From Nautilus pompilius (lineage: Eukaryota > Mollusca > Cephalopoda > Nautilida > Nautilidae), in NCBI GenBank assembly GCA_018389105.1, contig JACATO010000623.1, positions 441,501-505,500 of the forward strand: a DNA stretch of 64,000 nucleotides, given 5' to 3'. The stretch's first letter is position 1. Each line of letters starts with the position of its first letter. This document shows, in pieces, positions 14,301-29,300 of the stretch. Under the pieces are notes generated by a model. It saw only the letters and a list, made by a program, of their open reading frames with translations, was not told the DNA's origin and did no database searches. Made by a program: the position numbers and the translations under genes.

Positions 14301-17300
14301 ATAAGCTGCTGTACATCCATAAACTCTAAACGGTCATAAGTTTATATAAATTAATTTCCTTTACCATTTGACAATTCATTTTAAAATTTACTTCCTTCAC
14401 AGCTGCTCAATAGCATTTCCAACTGCTATAAACTCTGTTTACTGGCTAGCTCTTTCTCATTAATATTCCAACCAACTTGTTATGGTTTTTGATCTGATGA
14501 CTAATGGCCAAATAATATTGAGAAAGCTCTAAGAATGAGTAGCGCTTTGAAATAACCAAACATTTCCCATCAAAACAAACCCATTAAGGATGTTTTGCAA
14601 TTGTCATTGATTCCTACAGTTGACAGAGCTGAATGTATAATGTTATACAAAACTGTAAACACAATTAAAGATAATAAGTGTTGCTTTTTTGTAAATGCTA
14701 TTGTTAGTTCTAATGCATTATGATAAAAATATAATCAGTCTGCTGTCAAAGTTACATATTTTATTTTTTCTGTGATGGTGGCTAAATCAGAAAAAAACAC
14801 CAGCTACATAAAGAGATACCCTCTTACACTTAAAAATTGTGAATGCATCGAGAATAAAGACATCATTTTAATGAGGTTAAGGAGTGCCAAGAAGGAATAC
14901 TAAAACTTTACTACATTGACTCTAGATTTTGATAAAATGGGAAATTGTAGTTTCACTGTTAAAGAGGAGAACCTTTACAAAACTCTCTTAGGAGGATAAA
15001 ATTACAATAGGGCATAAATAAATTAGATCACGAACAAAATATTTTCTTCATTCTTACCTGATTAATGCAGTATTTTTCAAATACCGTGAATATGTCAGAA
15101 GATTTCAAGATAAGCTGTCCAATAGCTACCATCAGTAGTTCCTGTAATAAAAAAGTACCAACTATTTGCAATCTGAAGATGATTTTGACTTTACAAAAGT
15201 TTTTCTGACCAATACCATGCTTTTTACAATTCCATAAAGTGATAACACTTTCATAACCTGACATGTTCAGTTAAAATGTATGTCCTAAGTCCTTCAAATT
15301 AACAGAAATATAGGATCACATGTTATCAAAGATTTGTTAGTTAATGTTTATATATCAGGATGTTCTACAAAATCAGTCTTAAAACAGTTGAAAACAGAAC
15401 AATGTAAACCATTTATTTCTACCAGTTAAAGAAAGACTGACTGACTTGATCTCTCATGTAGATATCAGGATGTTAACACGTTAAATTTAAACTGAAACAC
15501 TGGTTTACCTCATCATTTTGCTGGGCAGCAGCTTTCAGGGCATCATGAAGCTGATGGTTAAAACATTCATTCACGTCGATTAATTCTTCCAGATTAAGGA
15601 AAATTTGGCCCAGTTGTTCACAAGTCAATAGTCCTGCTGCTTTCATTGGCATGTAGAATTCCTATGAAAAGAGCATCAACATGAGTTTAAAAGAATTTAA
15701 ATGTTAAACTAGAAAAAATGCAAAAAGTACACATGAATCATACTGAAGCAAAATTATAGTATCGCTTTTTTAAAAATAATTTTTATGTAGAGCTCAGTGG
15801 AACAGTTTTTCAATCAAGCTAAAATCTTGGTGGATGGCCTTAAAGTTACTTCCTACAGCCATAATTTCCAAACCATAATACATAACAGAAGTAAGTGTAC
15901 TTACACTAATGTCATGGGCAGGGCAATGCAATCCCAGAGTTTGCAGATTTTGCCACTTATGATATGCAACAACAAAATGACCAGTCATTTTTTAAATAGA
16001 ATGTGTAACAGGAAATAGTAAAGAAATTGTGTTATCAACATCATTTTACTGAAACAAAATTTATTAACATTTTCCTGAGCTGGTTTAATCTGTTACAGTG
16101 GATGTTCACAATGTCTGCTACCATTAAAGAGATTCTTCAATGAATTTGTCTAATCCCAAATAATGCTACTATGGGTGTTCACTTGGTCATGGAGGTGGAA
16201 GTTGGTTTCATCAACAAAAAATGCTGCCAAGCCAATTGTCACCCACTTGAACATGTGACATGAATTCCAAGGTAAAGTTCAACTGCCTTTCTGGGTCGTC
16301 AGGAAGAGGTTCCTCCAGTCTTTACATTTATATGGAAAGAGCTTTAGTATCTTGTGCCCTGGAAACTTGATGGGTACTGCATTCTACATAGAGATTGCCT
16401 TGTCTTATTTCTGATGACACATTAAATTTTTATAACAACTTCCATTACCGGTGTAGGTGAACATCCTGATTGTGATGCATTAGCCACGGATCTTGTCTCC
16501 TGAAATTTATGGATGCAATTACACATGGCCCTTGGACCACAAGGGCCTCAACAACACCCCCACCCTGTCATTACAAAAGTCATGTAAAGTTAACCCTACA
16601 CTATATTTATTGCTATAGAAAAACTTTACAAGTGCCCTGTGACCTTGGAGAGAAAATCTGTAGGCAATTTTGCAAGAAACCTCATACACATGAGTTCTGT
16701 AAGCTTATATACAGAGAGAATAAAAAATATCAGAGATGGCACTGCACAGCATAAGTGGCAAAATCTTCAACCTCTGAGAGTGAATTTCCCGTGACCACAT
16801 GTATGCACACTCCCATTAACATGTGTCATGGTTTGGGAGTTACAAGTAACTAACTGCAAGAAGTAATTTTATGGTCATCTGGTATGCTAAATTTGGACTG
16901 TCTATAAATTTAATGATACATCTTAGAAATTCTGTTTGCACCATAATTCAACTCTTTCTATACATTGTTTACTTGATCACACGAGTGGGTAATTTTTTAA
17001 AGGTTTTTAAATTATAGATTTCATCTTTATTAGTAGCAACCATAAGCGGAAATAATTTTAAATAAGACATTTAGGCTTATTTGAGTACATGAAAACAATG
17101 CAAAAATTTCATCATTAAGATAAAGATTTGTTTGTAAAGAAACAAAAAAACAACTGACAACTAAATTTCTGCTTCTATGAACAATTAAATGTTAGCAATA
17201 TTATAGTTAAGCATTTAATGGTAACTTATTAAAATGCAAAACTATTAAAGCCTTTTTTTTCTCTTAATTCTTTTTGTCAAGTAGCTCCACCATTATTAGA

Positions 17301-20300
17301 ATACAGAGAAACAAATCGTTTTCCTGAAATTGGCATGTTCCTGTAATATAAGCTCTACAACAATCAATATGACGTCAATGCTGGAAGCTTGAAAGGTCAA
17401 GAAATGATAATTTATAAGTTCTCCATTTAGAAAGTGCCTAGGAGAAAGCAGAATACTACAATTATTAGTCCCAATAAACCTCGACAAGAAATATTAAATA
17501 GAGGAAACCACTAATTAAACAATATCATTCACAACATTGTTTTCAGGTGAGCATGGTGCTTCATCACGTAACTTACTTTACTGTAATATCCAACTATATA
17601 TCCAGCGTTTTGAGTAAAAAATGAACAAAAATTTCCCTTATTGATGGACGTAATGTAAAAATCAAAAGTCCATTGCCTTTTTTTTAAGTGAAAACAAAAT
17701 GGGTTTGCAACTAGAGTATAATACTTAATTGTTGGTACAGTTTCAAATAAAAAGTTTGAAAGGTAAATAAACAAATATTGGTTCTTTCTAAATTTTTTAA
17801 AAGATATAAGCTTCATAGTGTCATTTTTAAACTCAGAAAACAATTAACCCTGAGTTTTCCTGGTCTTTAAAGAAAATGGGGATACATATTATATTTCAAA
17901 AAATGCCAAGTGCATGACTGGCAATGTTTTAACAATTACCATTTAATTGCTAGAATAAAGCCTATTAAATCAATTATTGAGAAGAGTACAAATCCATTAG
18001 GCCATCTTCACTGCATTCCTCCATGAAGCTGCTAAAACTAGGTACTGTAATGAGTCCCTCCTAATACAGTGTCCAGCATTATACCTTAAATACATTATTG
18101 ATTTTACAACTTTTCAACCTTTTAAGTTTACTTTCCAAGCTTCTTTTCTGATGCATGAAACAGGTTTTGTTACTATTAAAGTAAATACATCACTAGGATT
18201 AATTATCAATATATGAATATATCAGGCAGCAGTAAAGACTGGTGTCTTTTTTGCAGATGAACTAGGTCTCTTAACAACTGTTAGCTTGTCCTACCTATTA
18301 CAGTCCATCACTGATCAAAAATATCAGTTAAGTTTTGGTAAAAGCTGCCGAAATACCATTTACTCTATTATTGACAGTATATTAGTGAAATTTTTAAAAA
18401 AGGATTTTAATATTTTGTGGCATATTCCTTTAACTACTGATTCAGAATATTTTAGTAGGTTGTTCTTGGTGAATGTGACAAAGGAATTGCAGCTACAAAA
18501 ATGGTTTCAATGAATTATAAGTATGCAAATTATATTGCTAACAATACCACAAGAACTTTTCATAGAAAATTATTTAAATTAGATTTCAAAGGCACAGCCA
18601 TAAAAACAATATAACAATTCAGAAAAATATTTATTTTAAACATAAGCAAGAATAAAATAACTCAAAGCTTACTTCCAAAAGAATTTTGAGATCCCTGCCA
18701 TAGTTTTCTTCAGAAGTGACAATTTCAAGTATGGTTTCTCGCCTCTCTACTCGTTTTCGTATACAACCCTCACATATAAGTTCCACAGCCTGGTCATTGT
18801 CAATAAATGTTTCTGTACAGTACTGGCAAAGCATACCCTACAACAAAACAATTTATGCAATAAATCACAGAACATTTGAGGTATTACTGTAATAACTTCA
18901 AATTGTACATTTTCTTACTATCATATATACCAACAGAATAAATGTTCTGGGCACCAAGGCAACTGAAAATAACTGGTGTGTAACACAAACAGGAAGATAA
19001 ACTTAGTTCCCAAAATGTATTGAAAACCTTTGATGAATTGTGGAAAGTGCTACAGGATATTTGGAACAATGTTCCAGTCATATGTTGATAACTTATATGA
19101 GAGAATGAAAACAAGGTGTTATACTCTATATAAAACAAAGGGCTCACATACCAAATACTAATGGACTGTACAGTGTATTCAAAGTTTGTAAGGAACAATC
19201 ATTCCATGGACATGTCTAACATTTTTTTTTCTAATCTAAATGTCCCATAAATTGAATTTTATTTTTATCAAACTATTTAGTAGACAAAATGCTAATACTT
19301 ATAAAAATCAAGACATGAATTAAACTACTTTTTTTTAAAAGTTAATTTGTAGATAATACAATAACAGGGTGGGTATTTAATATACTTCTACCCTAAACAC
19401 CAAAATGAAAAATGCCTCGTCATAAATAACTACAACCTGGTTTTTGTCACGTAGACAACTAAAAGTTTTGAAATCTGAGAAATCAGATTAATCAGATCTG
19501 CTATTAATGTACTTGTCATTAGTTTTAAAAAAATATGTTATTGTAAGATATTCAATTTTCAAATGAATCTTTGGTTTCATCAAAGGGTGATCACCAAGTA
19601 AATTATCATCATTATAATCCAAATTTAGTTATAATTTTCTGATGCAGAAACATTAATATAACATAAATAAAACAGCTTATAGTAGAGATAACAGATGCTG
19701 TAGAGACTGATTTTACCTAAACAAACAAACTGCATTCTACATGTCAACATCCTCAGTATATTAAGCACTGTAGTAATACTGATGACAAACTTCAAACAGT
19801 TAAAGATTACATAAATATTGAGCAGTCATCAAATAAATAAAATTTAAACTTTCTTAAAACAGATTAATCAACTTTTTTTAAAAAAATATTTTTGTCTTTT
19901 CTATTAATTCCAAAAGGATATTTCATTGTTTAAAAAAAAAAAATTCTCCTCTCCCTTCATTTGATTTCCACACATAAATTATATCCTATGTGACCACTTT
20001 ATTAAATGTTCACTTGCCTATCAACCAGAAATATCTGCTGGTTAACAATTCCAAAATATAGATTTTCATTGAAACCAAATCATTTCTGTGTCATCCTGAG
20101 TGAATCTTATTAGCTGAACCTTTTATAGGTTTCTCACAAGATGTCTCAAAACTAAACTACTCAATGCATATGGGATGGGGAAAATGGTATAGTCTGGTGC
20201 AAAAAGAGATTCAGCTGCCTGCCAGGCATTTATAAATAAGAGGAATGAATATGGTGAGATTCAGTAATGGGGAAATAAAAAAGACAAAATAATCATGAAT

Positions 20301-23300
20301 GTATCATCAATCAGTATGTCAGACACCAAATGCTTATTGAGGGGGCACTATGTGGACTAGAAAGATACCAAAATGAAAATTCTACATACCCAGTCAGCTC
20401 AAAATAATCACAATATTGATAAAAATAGAATGCAAACAATTTTCTCATTACTTCACTGTAAAATCATTAAATGACATTCTCCATGAACCATACACATAGA
20501 CTATCAGGTTTAAGAAATTCTAGTTTTTAAATCAAAATATAAAAATCATGAAATTCAAAGATACAATCTTTATTTTTTTGTTTGGATTAATGAGTTTTAT
20601 TCACATTGCCTAAGTTAGCTGGGATAAACTGATTTATTTGTGATTATCATTCCTCAGGTAATGTTCAATTTACTCTTATAATTTGTCTTTAAAATTTAAG
20701 AGATAAAAACATTTGATTAAAGTGTCCGTGGTAGTCAACTGACATTTTAGTTTTTCCAATGTTGTCAAAGTTTAAATTATTTGTAGCTAATTTACAATAG
20801 GAGCCAACATGCAATCAAAAAGTTTGGATGTATTCTAACATACTAAGATAACCACAAAACTGTACAGAATAACAGAAAAAAATTCAAGAGCTATGATGTA
20901 TAAATCATCAGTTTAAGATTAAAAACACATAAATTCTGATCCACACACAATTAGATTTAATAAGGAAAATTATTTTATATAGTAGAGTTCCACCTTGCAT
21001 GCACAGTTTTGAAACATTCTACTAATCTACTTCAAAAATTTGCATTAAGTATTTATTCTATAGAATGTTTTTTTTTGTCAATCCCACCTTTAGTGGAATT
21101 TTATATTTCAAGCATCTTTAAAGTTTTTCTGATTCAAAATCAGGGCCCCTCCTGCATTATTAGAAGCACAGATGTCTAAGCTTGTCTCAAGCACCAATAA
21201 ACACTACTAATGTACTTAACACACATTTCAACTATTTGCTCCTCCACTACCAGAATAATCAAGATAAATGTTTTACTAAAAATGTAAAACTTATAATATT
21301 TCAAAATAATAAAACTATAAAGTTTAGTAGTATGATCTTAATAATTATGGAAAGAAATTCAAATACTTTGTTTTATTTATCTGAACACCTAAAAAAAAAG
21401 GCCCAAAACTTATTAAAAACTTAATAATGCATCAGTGTAGATGCAAGCAGTATGTTTTCATCAACTACCACTTACCACAAAACAAAAAAAGAAATCAATG
21501 TAACAATAACAGTGTAAGAAGTACAGTCAGCTTAACTAATTCTACCAAATATTTCTTTCCTGGCCAAACATAAAGTTAAATGAATGTACACTCACCATTT
21601 TCAGATGTTCTACTTTTCCCATTACAGATATCGATGTTTACTACTGTGTTAGAAAATGTGAAATGGTACAACAGCTGTGCATTTAACAGTAAATTACCTA
21701 TGCTTTCCTGGTGACGTCAGCAAGATTCAAACCACCAATCAGTCGTAGCTGTGCAGTTTGCACACGTGGAGGTGGAGAATGACAGTCCCTACACACATAC
21801 AAACAATTTTTTTAAATACTGATACATATGCATGAGTGAGTCATTAAATCCATCTGGTAATATTTCCTCATATCTAAAGAAACAGCAAGTCTTTAATTCT
21901 CTACTAAATAATTTAAAAAGCTACATAATTAGACAGTCTACCAGACAAGGAAAATGAATATTGAAAGAGAGAGAGAGAAAAAAGTTTCAATGAAATATTC
22001 ATAGGGTAAGTATTCAATTTGAAGCACCAGAGTAAAATCATTTAGGTAAACACGAAATTATATAATTAAAAAGAAAAATAAAGATAATTTAGCAAGGTGA
22101 GGATTTTCCCCTTAAAATTTTTATTTTACGCTTCCACATTACCATGAAAACAATCAGTGCTGGGTAGAAGGAAGTTAAAAAAATGATGGAAGTGGCAATT
22201 CAGCACAAGCCAAGTATTGATCTAACAGCCACTAACCTGGGAAACACCTCTCTTTTCTACAACTCTTCTCGTATCATTTCTTTTTTTGTTAACAATATGA
22301 ACTTCTATGACGAACTGCAAAAATGCTTGTAGAAATCAATTTGAACAGATGAACATTAGTTCACATTCTGTCGACCTGTTACAATAACATGCTGTAGTCT
22401 TTTAAATTTTCCATATTTCTCTTTTAAAAATAACATATTACATCACACTGTTTTTTCAACAGAATCTTATGATGAAAGCACATCACAAATTTTTTAATAT
22501 TTGATAACTATAGTTGAATGAAACATTTATAAATAAATAGAAAAACAATAGCAAACCTATTGGAGGATTTTGTAATGATGCAGAATGCAAAAACCATTAA
22601 CTATAAAAAAGTTTGTTCATGTTTTCCTCAATCTAATAAAAGCATATATTCATACTCAAATAATTATTTCCTGAATCATTAAAGGAATTATGACAAAAGT
22701 AAATGCTCAGTTTTCAGTAAACTACATAAAAAAAAAACACATATAACAGTTTCTACTTGCAAATTGCACTTTTATTTTACAACGAGAAAACTTAGGCACA
22801 ATTTAGCATATGCATAGTATACATGTGTATTCTTGGCTGGATCTGCATTTATTTATGTAATTAATTAATTGTGTGTGTGTATACAACGATGATCACCACA
22901 CGGGGTGATCACAAATTTTGCACATTTTTTGGCACTTCCTCAGAATACAAATCATCAACATAAAACCTGTGGTACTGGCTAACCCTGACTTGATGAATCA
23001 AATGCCAGAGCTAGTGTCACTTGCAGACTGGCCAGGGTATCTTTTGTATGAAATCAAAGGATAATCTATTACGTACTTCAGAAAGTAGAGAATGAAGGTA
23101 ACAAGGATCAGAAACCAGATTAAAACAATCCTTATAAAAGTTCCCAAAGAAACTTTTCCTGTGCCTAACTATCAGAACCCTCATCATCAAATGGCATGCA
23201 TCACTATGGTGGAAAATGTTCCTTTCAAGCCATTTTATTAAAAACAAATGCTCTTCACAAATCTCTTTGGTTATGCTCTGTTGGGATATTTTATCAATAA

Positions 23301-26300
23301 TTTCAGGGTCGTGTGGGTAAAATAGTGGGTGTTCAATTTTATATGGAAAAGCAGTAGATATATTCAGTATTCTATTTTCACATTAAAGATTAGAATCCTA
23401 AAACAGATTTAAACATTTTCATTCATTTCTTAAAAAAATTTTTAATTTAAATTCAAACCAAATTCATAATTAATTACTAAAAACGGAAGATTAACTAATA
23501 CAATTGATGGGTACTTTAACAATAATAGTGGAACCATTTTTTAAAAAATAGACCACAAAAAAAACAGGATTTAATGCTAAATTGTTTAGTTGAAAGCAGC
23601 AAACATCATGAAATCTAGGCAGTAAAATCTTGAAAATCTACACAGAATGTCAGAAATGCAAAGCAGCAGCTTGTCACAACAATGAAAGCAAAGACCTAAA
23701 ACATCTCTGACACTTTAGAAACTCAATATACTAGCCAGTTTAATCCACAAAATATCTTTGAGTGGATGTTCCATAATACCTAAAAGTCATGATTAATAGT
23801 AACCGAGATGCAGAAAAAGGCAGACCAATACAGCATTTAATTAACTTTTTTTGAAGGTCATGCCAAAAAAAAGCAGCCATATTAATGAGATAAATCGTCT
23901 TCAGGAACTAATATCCACTTTCTCAATCCACAGTGTACTGAAATTATCAAAGGACTAAAGCTGATAAGAATATTTCTTAGAAGGATAAGGCTCGTCTTAC
24001 CATATATATATATATTGTTCCATGCACATTTAATGCAATACTATTGCATGCAGTAAAGGTTAATAGCAAATCATATTTATTTGAAATGGTAATGAACAGC
24101 AGGTACTACGCAGCAAATGCTACATGTTATCTTCTGGAGTTATGAAATAAAAATCCTCAAATCTCAGGAATATGATGTTGCACCATTTTGCAAGATGGAT
24201 TTCATTGCACTTATTGTGAAAAGTGAGAGAGCTGCTAACATGCAGATTTGCTTAAAATATTATCAGCAGGAAGTTCTGTCATCTTGTTCTGTAGGCATTG
24301 GTTTATAGTTAATACCATAAATAATGTTATCTGATACATTCTGATTTTAACCCCTTTCTCTACAAAATGCTTTGGTGATTAGTTCTTAATCATTGTGAAA
24401 ACATAACTAAATATTAACTATTCCATGGTTTGTTAAATGTCTTCCCAAAACAATTTTTCTCACAATAAAGTAGTACCAAATAAATGTTAAAAAATCAAGA
24501 GCAATTTTATACATGGTTAAGGAAGAAAAGATTTTTATTATTTTAAAACAGTCTTTATTGTTTATTTACGTTATCATTATTTAACACAAATTCTTTAACT
24601 TAAAATTTGTCCGAACATCTAACATTAGATTCTTTTCCCTTAAAGTAGTTTAGTTTCAATAGTTAATTTATGATTACAGGTTAATAAGCAATTTTTTTAA
24701 CCTACTTATTTCTGGTTCTTCAAGCAAAAGAAAATGACCCACTAATCAACCACTTGGCACATTTACATGAAAAAAAAAGATGAGTGTAGTGAAATGATTA
24801 TTGACAAATTCTGCTGAACATTTCTTCATCACGATATGAACATGTGAACCATACTACACGTGGCTGTAACATTTGCCTGCTATCAGTTACCAAGAATATT
24901 TATGGAAATGATTTCATCAGAAGCTCCTCTTCTATATTGAGCTGCTCTCCATGCCTGAGGTCAATAATGCATGACAAACAGAATACCAGTTTGTTTTACT
25001 TCATCTGTTACAATTTCATCATGCACAAGTAAAACATAATAAAAATTTTTAAAGCCTGGCATTAGAATTACATTCCGTTCCCTAAGAACAAAATAATGCA
25101 AAAAGTGGTAAGGACATAAACCCAATTTCTGTAAAAAAATTTAAATTATTTATTTTACAGAAACAAAAATAAAAAGGTTGTATATGAATAGCTATCAACC
25201 CTATATAACTAATAACAACTGCTGGAAAGTAATATTTTAAAACTGCTGTAAGTAAGTCCTGCTCTTTTAAGCATCAAAATCAAATCCATTTTAACATGAA
25301 TCTTCCAGGATATTGGTATTAATAAGCTGATTACTTACTTCGGAATCTAGGACCTGGCACACTGGACATTATCTTTTTTTCTTTGTTTTTTTCATCACCT
25401 ATTTTGCATATATAGATTAATGGATTTTAGTATGGATTACCTATACAAAATTGTCAAAAATACCTAATATTAAAAATTATTTCTTTTAAATATGCAGAAT
25501 AAATATTTTTCATATTCATGCATGTACACTTTTTGAAAGAAGTGATATATATATGCAATAAGCAAATGTTTTTTTTTCTTTAATACTTACAAAATATATA
25601 AAGGCCAATCAAGAGGGGTTGGTGTACACTATAGATTTTATTTGGATTACATGCTTGAACTTTTATTTTTTCAAAATAGAGTTAGTTTCAATATTTGATA
25701 ACTGGTAAGTGATGGAGTATAGAATGCTAGAACAGCAGTTTGATCATCCTATCATTTTAAATAAACAGTGTTTTAGCTAGAGAATCCTATTATTAAAGAT
25801 TTGCAAACCAGTCCAAATTTTATTTTTACTGCATTGTATTATATATAAATAAATAATTTACCATACCAATTGATTCTCATTTAGAGGTAAAATTAAATAT
25901 ATTTAAAGGAAAAGTTTGTTTTCCTTATTGCATTTTTTATATTAAGCATGCAAGCGCACACACATTAATCAAAGAAGTTTGGTGGCTGCAGTTTTTAAAA
26001 ATGTTAAGCAACTTAAATTTCTCCATTAACTTTGTGCTAGAAAGCTACCATTTTTCACTGAGAATTTTACTGTTTATAACAAAAATACTTCCTAAATATC
26101 CACAGAAATATAACATAAAACTGTTTTGTTTGATTTTACCAAGTTAAAAGTTCTGAAGCTCTAGATGGCTTATGCTAATAAAACTATAATTTATCATCCC
26201 TAGTTCAAATGTTGCTCCTGGACAGGAAATTAGTTGTGTTGAGTGCTTTTTTCTTCTTTTTGTGTTGCAGAGTATACATCTGGTCTTAGCAAGGCAGCAG

Positions 26301-29300
26301 TGAGTTTGCTGCCAAAGAAAGAATTTTTTTTACTGATATACATTATCTGCCACAAAGCAGATAATCTTAACCGCTTACTGAAATTATCAGCTGATGGGAG
26401 TGACAGACCATTTAATCAATCATAGGCTTTTGAAGGCAGTAATATTCTGTATCTACACTATATAAATAAGTGTACTAATAGCTTTCCAATTGTCTCCCAG
26501 CAATATGAGCAACTTCAGTAAACGAAATAATAGTTCAAAATATATATCTGGCATTTTGCTTTTATGATAATCAGCTTCATCATTAAAAGCTACACATACA
26601 ATATGTAGAATAAGCATTAAAAGGGCACTAGAAACTAACTGTATGATAATTTTAAAAGAAACTATATTAAAATGTAGAGAAAAAATGCCTACTCTTCACA
26701 GGCTGAACCATACAGGCTATGGAACCATAGTACCTTCTTCATTAATATAACCCTTTGTAGGGAAAAATCTGTATTGTTCTAATCCCATGTTTTATAATTG
26801 GCTAAATATACAAACAGTTAAACACAAATAATCCTTCTAGGTTGGACTGCAAATGATACCAAGCTGTTAAATATTGTATTTCTCCAAATTGTTTTATGTA
26901 CAGGTACTAACTTTTAAGGGGAGGGAGAGAGAATGTTCATTTGACTTTTTAAAAATCATTATCAAAATTAATTTTTCAAATTAAATACTTATCTCATGTA
27001 ATGAAATATTACTCTCTATTAGTCAAATATTGCTTTAAAAAAAGAAATGTAGTTTGCTGCATTAAAATACACAATTATAGTCTGTTCCTAAATATTCATA
27101 TGCCCTAAATAATTATATGGCATATTTTTCTATTTTTCAGATAAATAAATAAAAGAAAAAAAAAAAGAAAATATATTTTATTTTTTTTTAGATGTAAAAA
27201 TGTTTCTACTCCCTTATTTGTAACTTGAACAGTTATGTAAAAGAAAACAACAAAAATTGAACTGGAGCTGATTAAATAAAATAAAACAATCTAGTACAAA
27301 GCAAGCAAATATACTGCATCACAAGAGGTTTCAAACTTACCTTCTTAAATTTTGAGGACCATTTATATTGCTGTATTCCATCAGAATTTGTCCCAGTCAG
27401 TCTTAACAGGATACATATTCTGTAATGTGGTGGCAAGTTAATGACAGGCCAGATAAGAGTTCCAACTTTATCCCTTCTATAACCATACAATGCTTAGGGA
27501 AATTTTTACAAAATAATAAAAACAGAACAAAAACTCTGAATTAATATTTTCTTTTTTTCACAATAAGGATTAAGAAGTCTGAATTATGTTGTCACTTTAG
27601 TATATAATTGAATCTCATTAGTAAACCCTGTATTTTTTATAAATATGTAGATTTAATAATCTCAATAGCTAGAAAAGGAATTTCCCTATTGAAATTTATT
27701 CTAATTGAATAATCTTTTACAATAGATTGACCTGGGTATAACAATCAGCAACTTGACTGATTTTGAATTCACTCATGTAAACTATGTGCATATTCTCGAT
27801 AAAACAAAGACAGTGATTGATTGGCTAAGCAAAAGTAAACCAATCACAATGCACAGAGCATGTGGATGTATGATTTAAGAACAATGCAAATGGCTAGCCA
27901 TCATTGAACTGTTGGAGTTTGAAATCTGAAAATGGCAAGTACAAGCAAGAGGATGTCCATCTCTAAAATCAAAACTTCAAATTCTTGATGATCTAAAACA
28001 AATAAAAATCTCAAGAGACAATTTGTATTGTAAAGAACCTGGACTAGCAAAGAGTACAGTTGCTATGGTTTTGGCAAACAGAGATAAAATTAAGGCTACC
28101 ATTGTAGATAATGGGACAATAAAATGAAAAAAAAAAAAAAAATTCACACTGCAGACCCCCAAAAATGTGTAGATACTGCTGGTTAAAAGTAGCAAGAGAC
28201 AATAAAATCCTGCATCAAGCAATCATCTAAGATTAACTAAAAAATCTGTATCATCTTTAGGCATGCAGAACTTGGCTAGATCATCGAACAATGACAATTA
28301 GAAATTGATGACTGTTGTTGGAGAGAAAGCTGAAGTGAACACCAAGGTGACCAGCACATGGTTAAAGGATATTTATCCTGATCTTGTACAAAAATGCAGT
28401 CCAAAAAATATTTACAATGTTAATAAAACAAGGCTTTTTAACAAACTTCTGTCTAGCCTTGCCACCAGAAATGATGAATGCATTGACACTAAATGGAGCA
28501 AACAACAAAAATATCTCCTGCTTAGAGGAAACATAGATGTATCATACTCTCTTCCCTCTCTATTCTTCCAAAAAGCAATGAATCCTAGATGCTTTAAACA
28601 TGTGAAAACACTGCCTGTTATTTAACAACAAACAAAAAAGGTAAGGCTTAGAGCTTTAAACAAAAATATGTAGTCACAGCATCAAAAGGTTCTATTTTTC
28701 ATTGACAACTGCTCAGCATAACCAAAATGACCAATTTGAAGGTTGTGACAGTGCACATTTTGCCCCCTAATTAGTCTGGCATACTGCAGCCAATGGAAAA
28801 GGCATAATCCTGTATTTTAACTGCAAATCTTGCACTTCACAAAAAGAGCATGTGGGAAAGTGATGGAAAAGTGAATGGCAAACTGTTTCAAACATACCAA
28901 ATGGACCTATATTAGTGGTAAAGATTCAGATGAGATGTTGTCATAAGTGATTAATGTAAAAGAACTAGAGAAGAAACTCAGATGCCAACACTGGAAGTAA
29001 CAGATGATGATGACATCATAACTCCATAGTGGCTAGCAACAATGAAAAATGGATGAAACTTTTGATGGTGATGTAACTACTGAACTAGTGATCAATCCCT
29101 TTATTGAAAAACATTAAGTGATTCCAATCTAATCAATAAGATTTAAATCATATGCATTGAAAAAAGTATGTAATTATTATATTATTCATTTTCAAAATTA
29201 TTTTACCATATATTTTTCTAATGTACATAATGTCTCTAATTTATCATAAAATACATATATTTAATGTTCTTGTCAATGCAAGTTTTTCATTGTTTTGATG

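Larger units (their letters stand above)
18838..27340 (-). other. Intron 3 of the RhoGEF gene
   Basis: 8.5 kb. It contains the exon-like block and motif cluster at 21.7 kb. A 76-codon minus frame at 23017-23247 lies in a less AT-rich patch (22.9-23.3 kb) that may be an old repeat I cannot place. A short palindrome GATCACC...GGTGATC lies near 22890-22915. Otherwise plain AT-rich intron. Confidence 0.7.

Noticed and set aside
22890-22915. Palindrome GATCACC...GGTGATC
   Set aside because: Too short and isolated to call a site or element.
23017-23247. 76-codon minus-strand open frame in intron 3
   Set aside because: Not recognised, no fitting splice borders, and neighbouring frames are closed.
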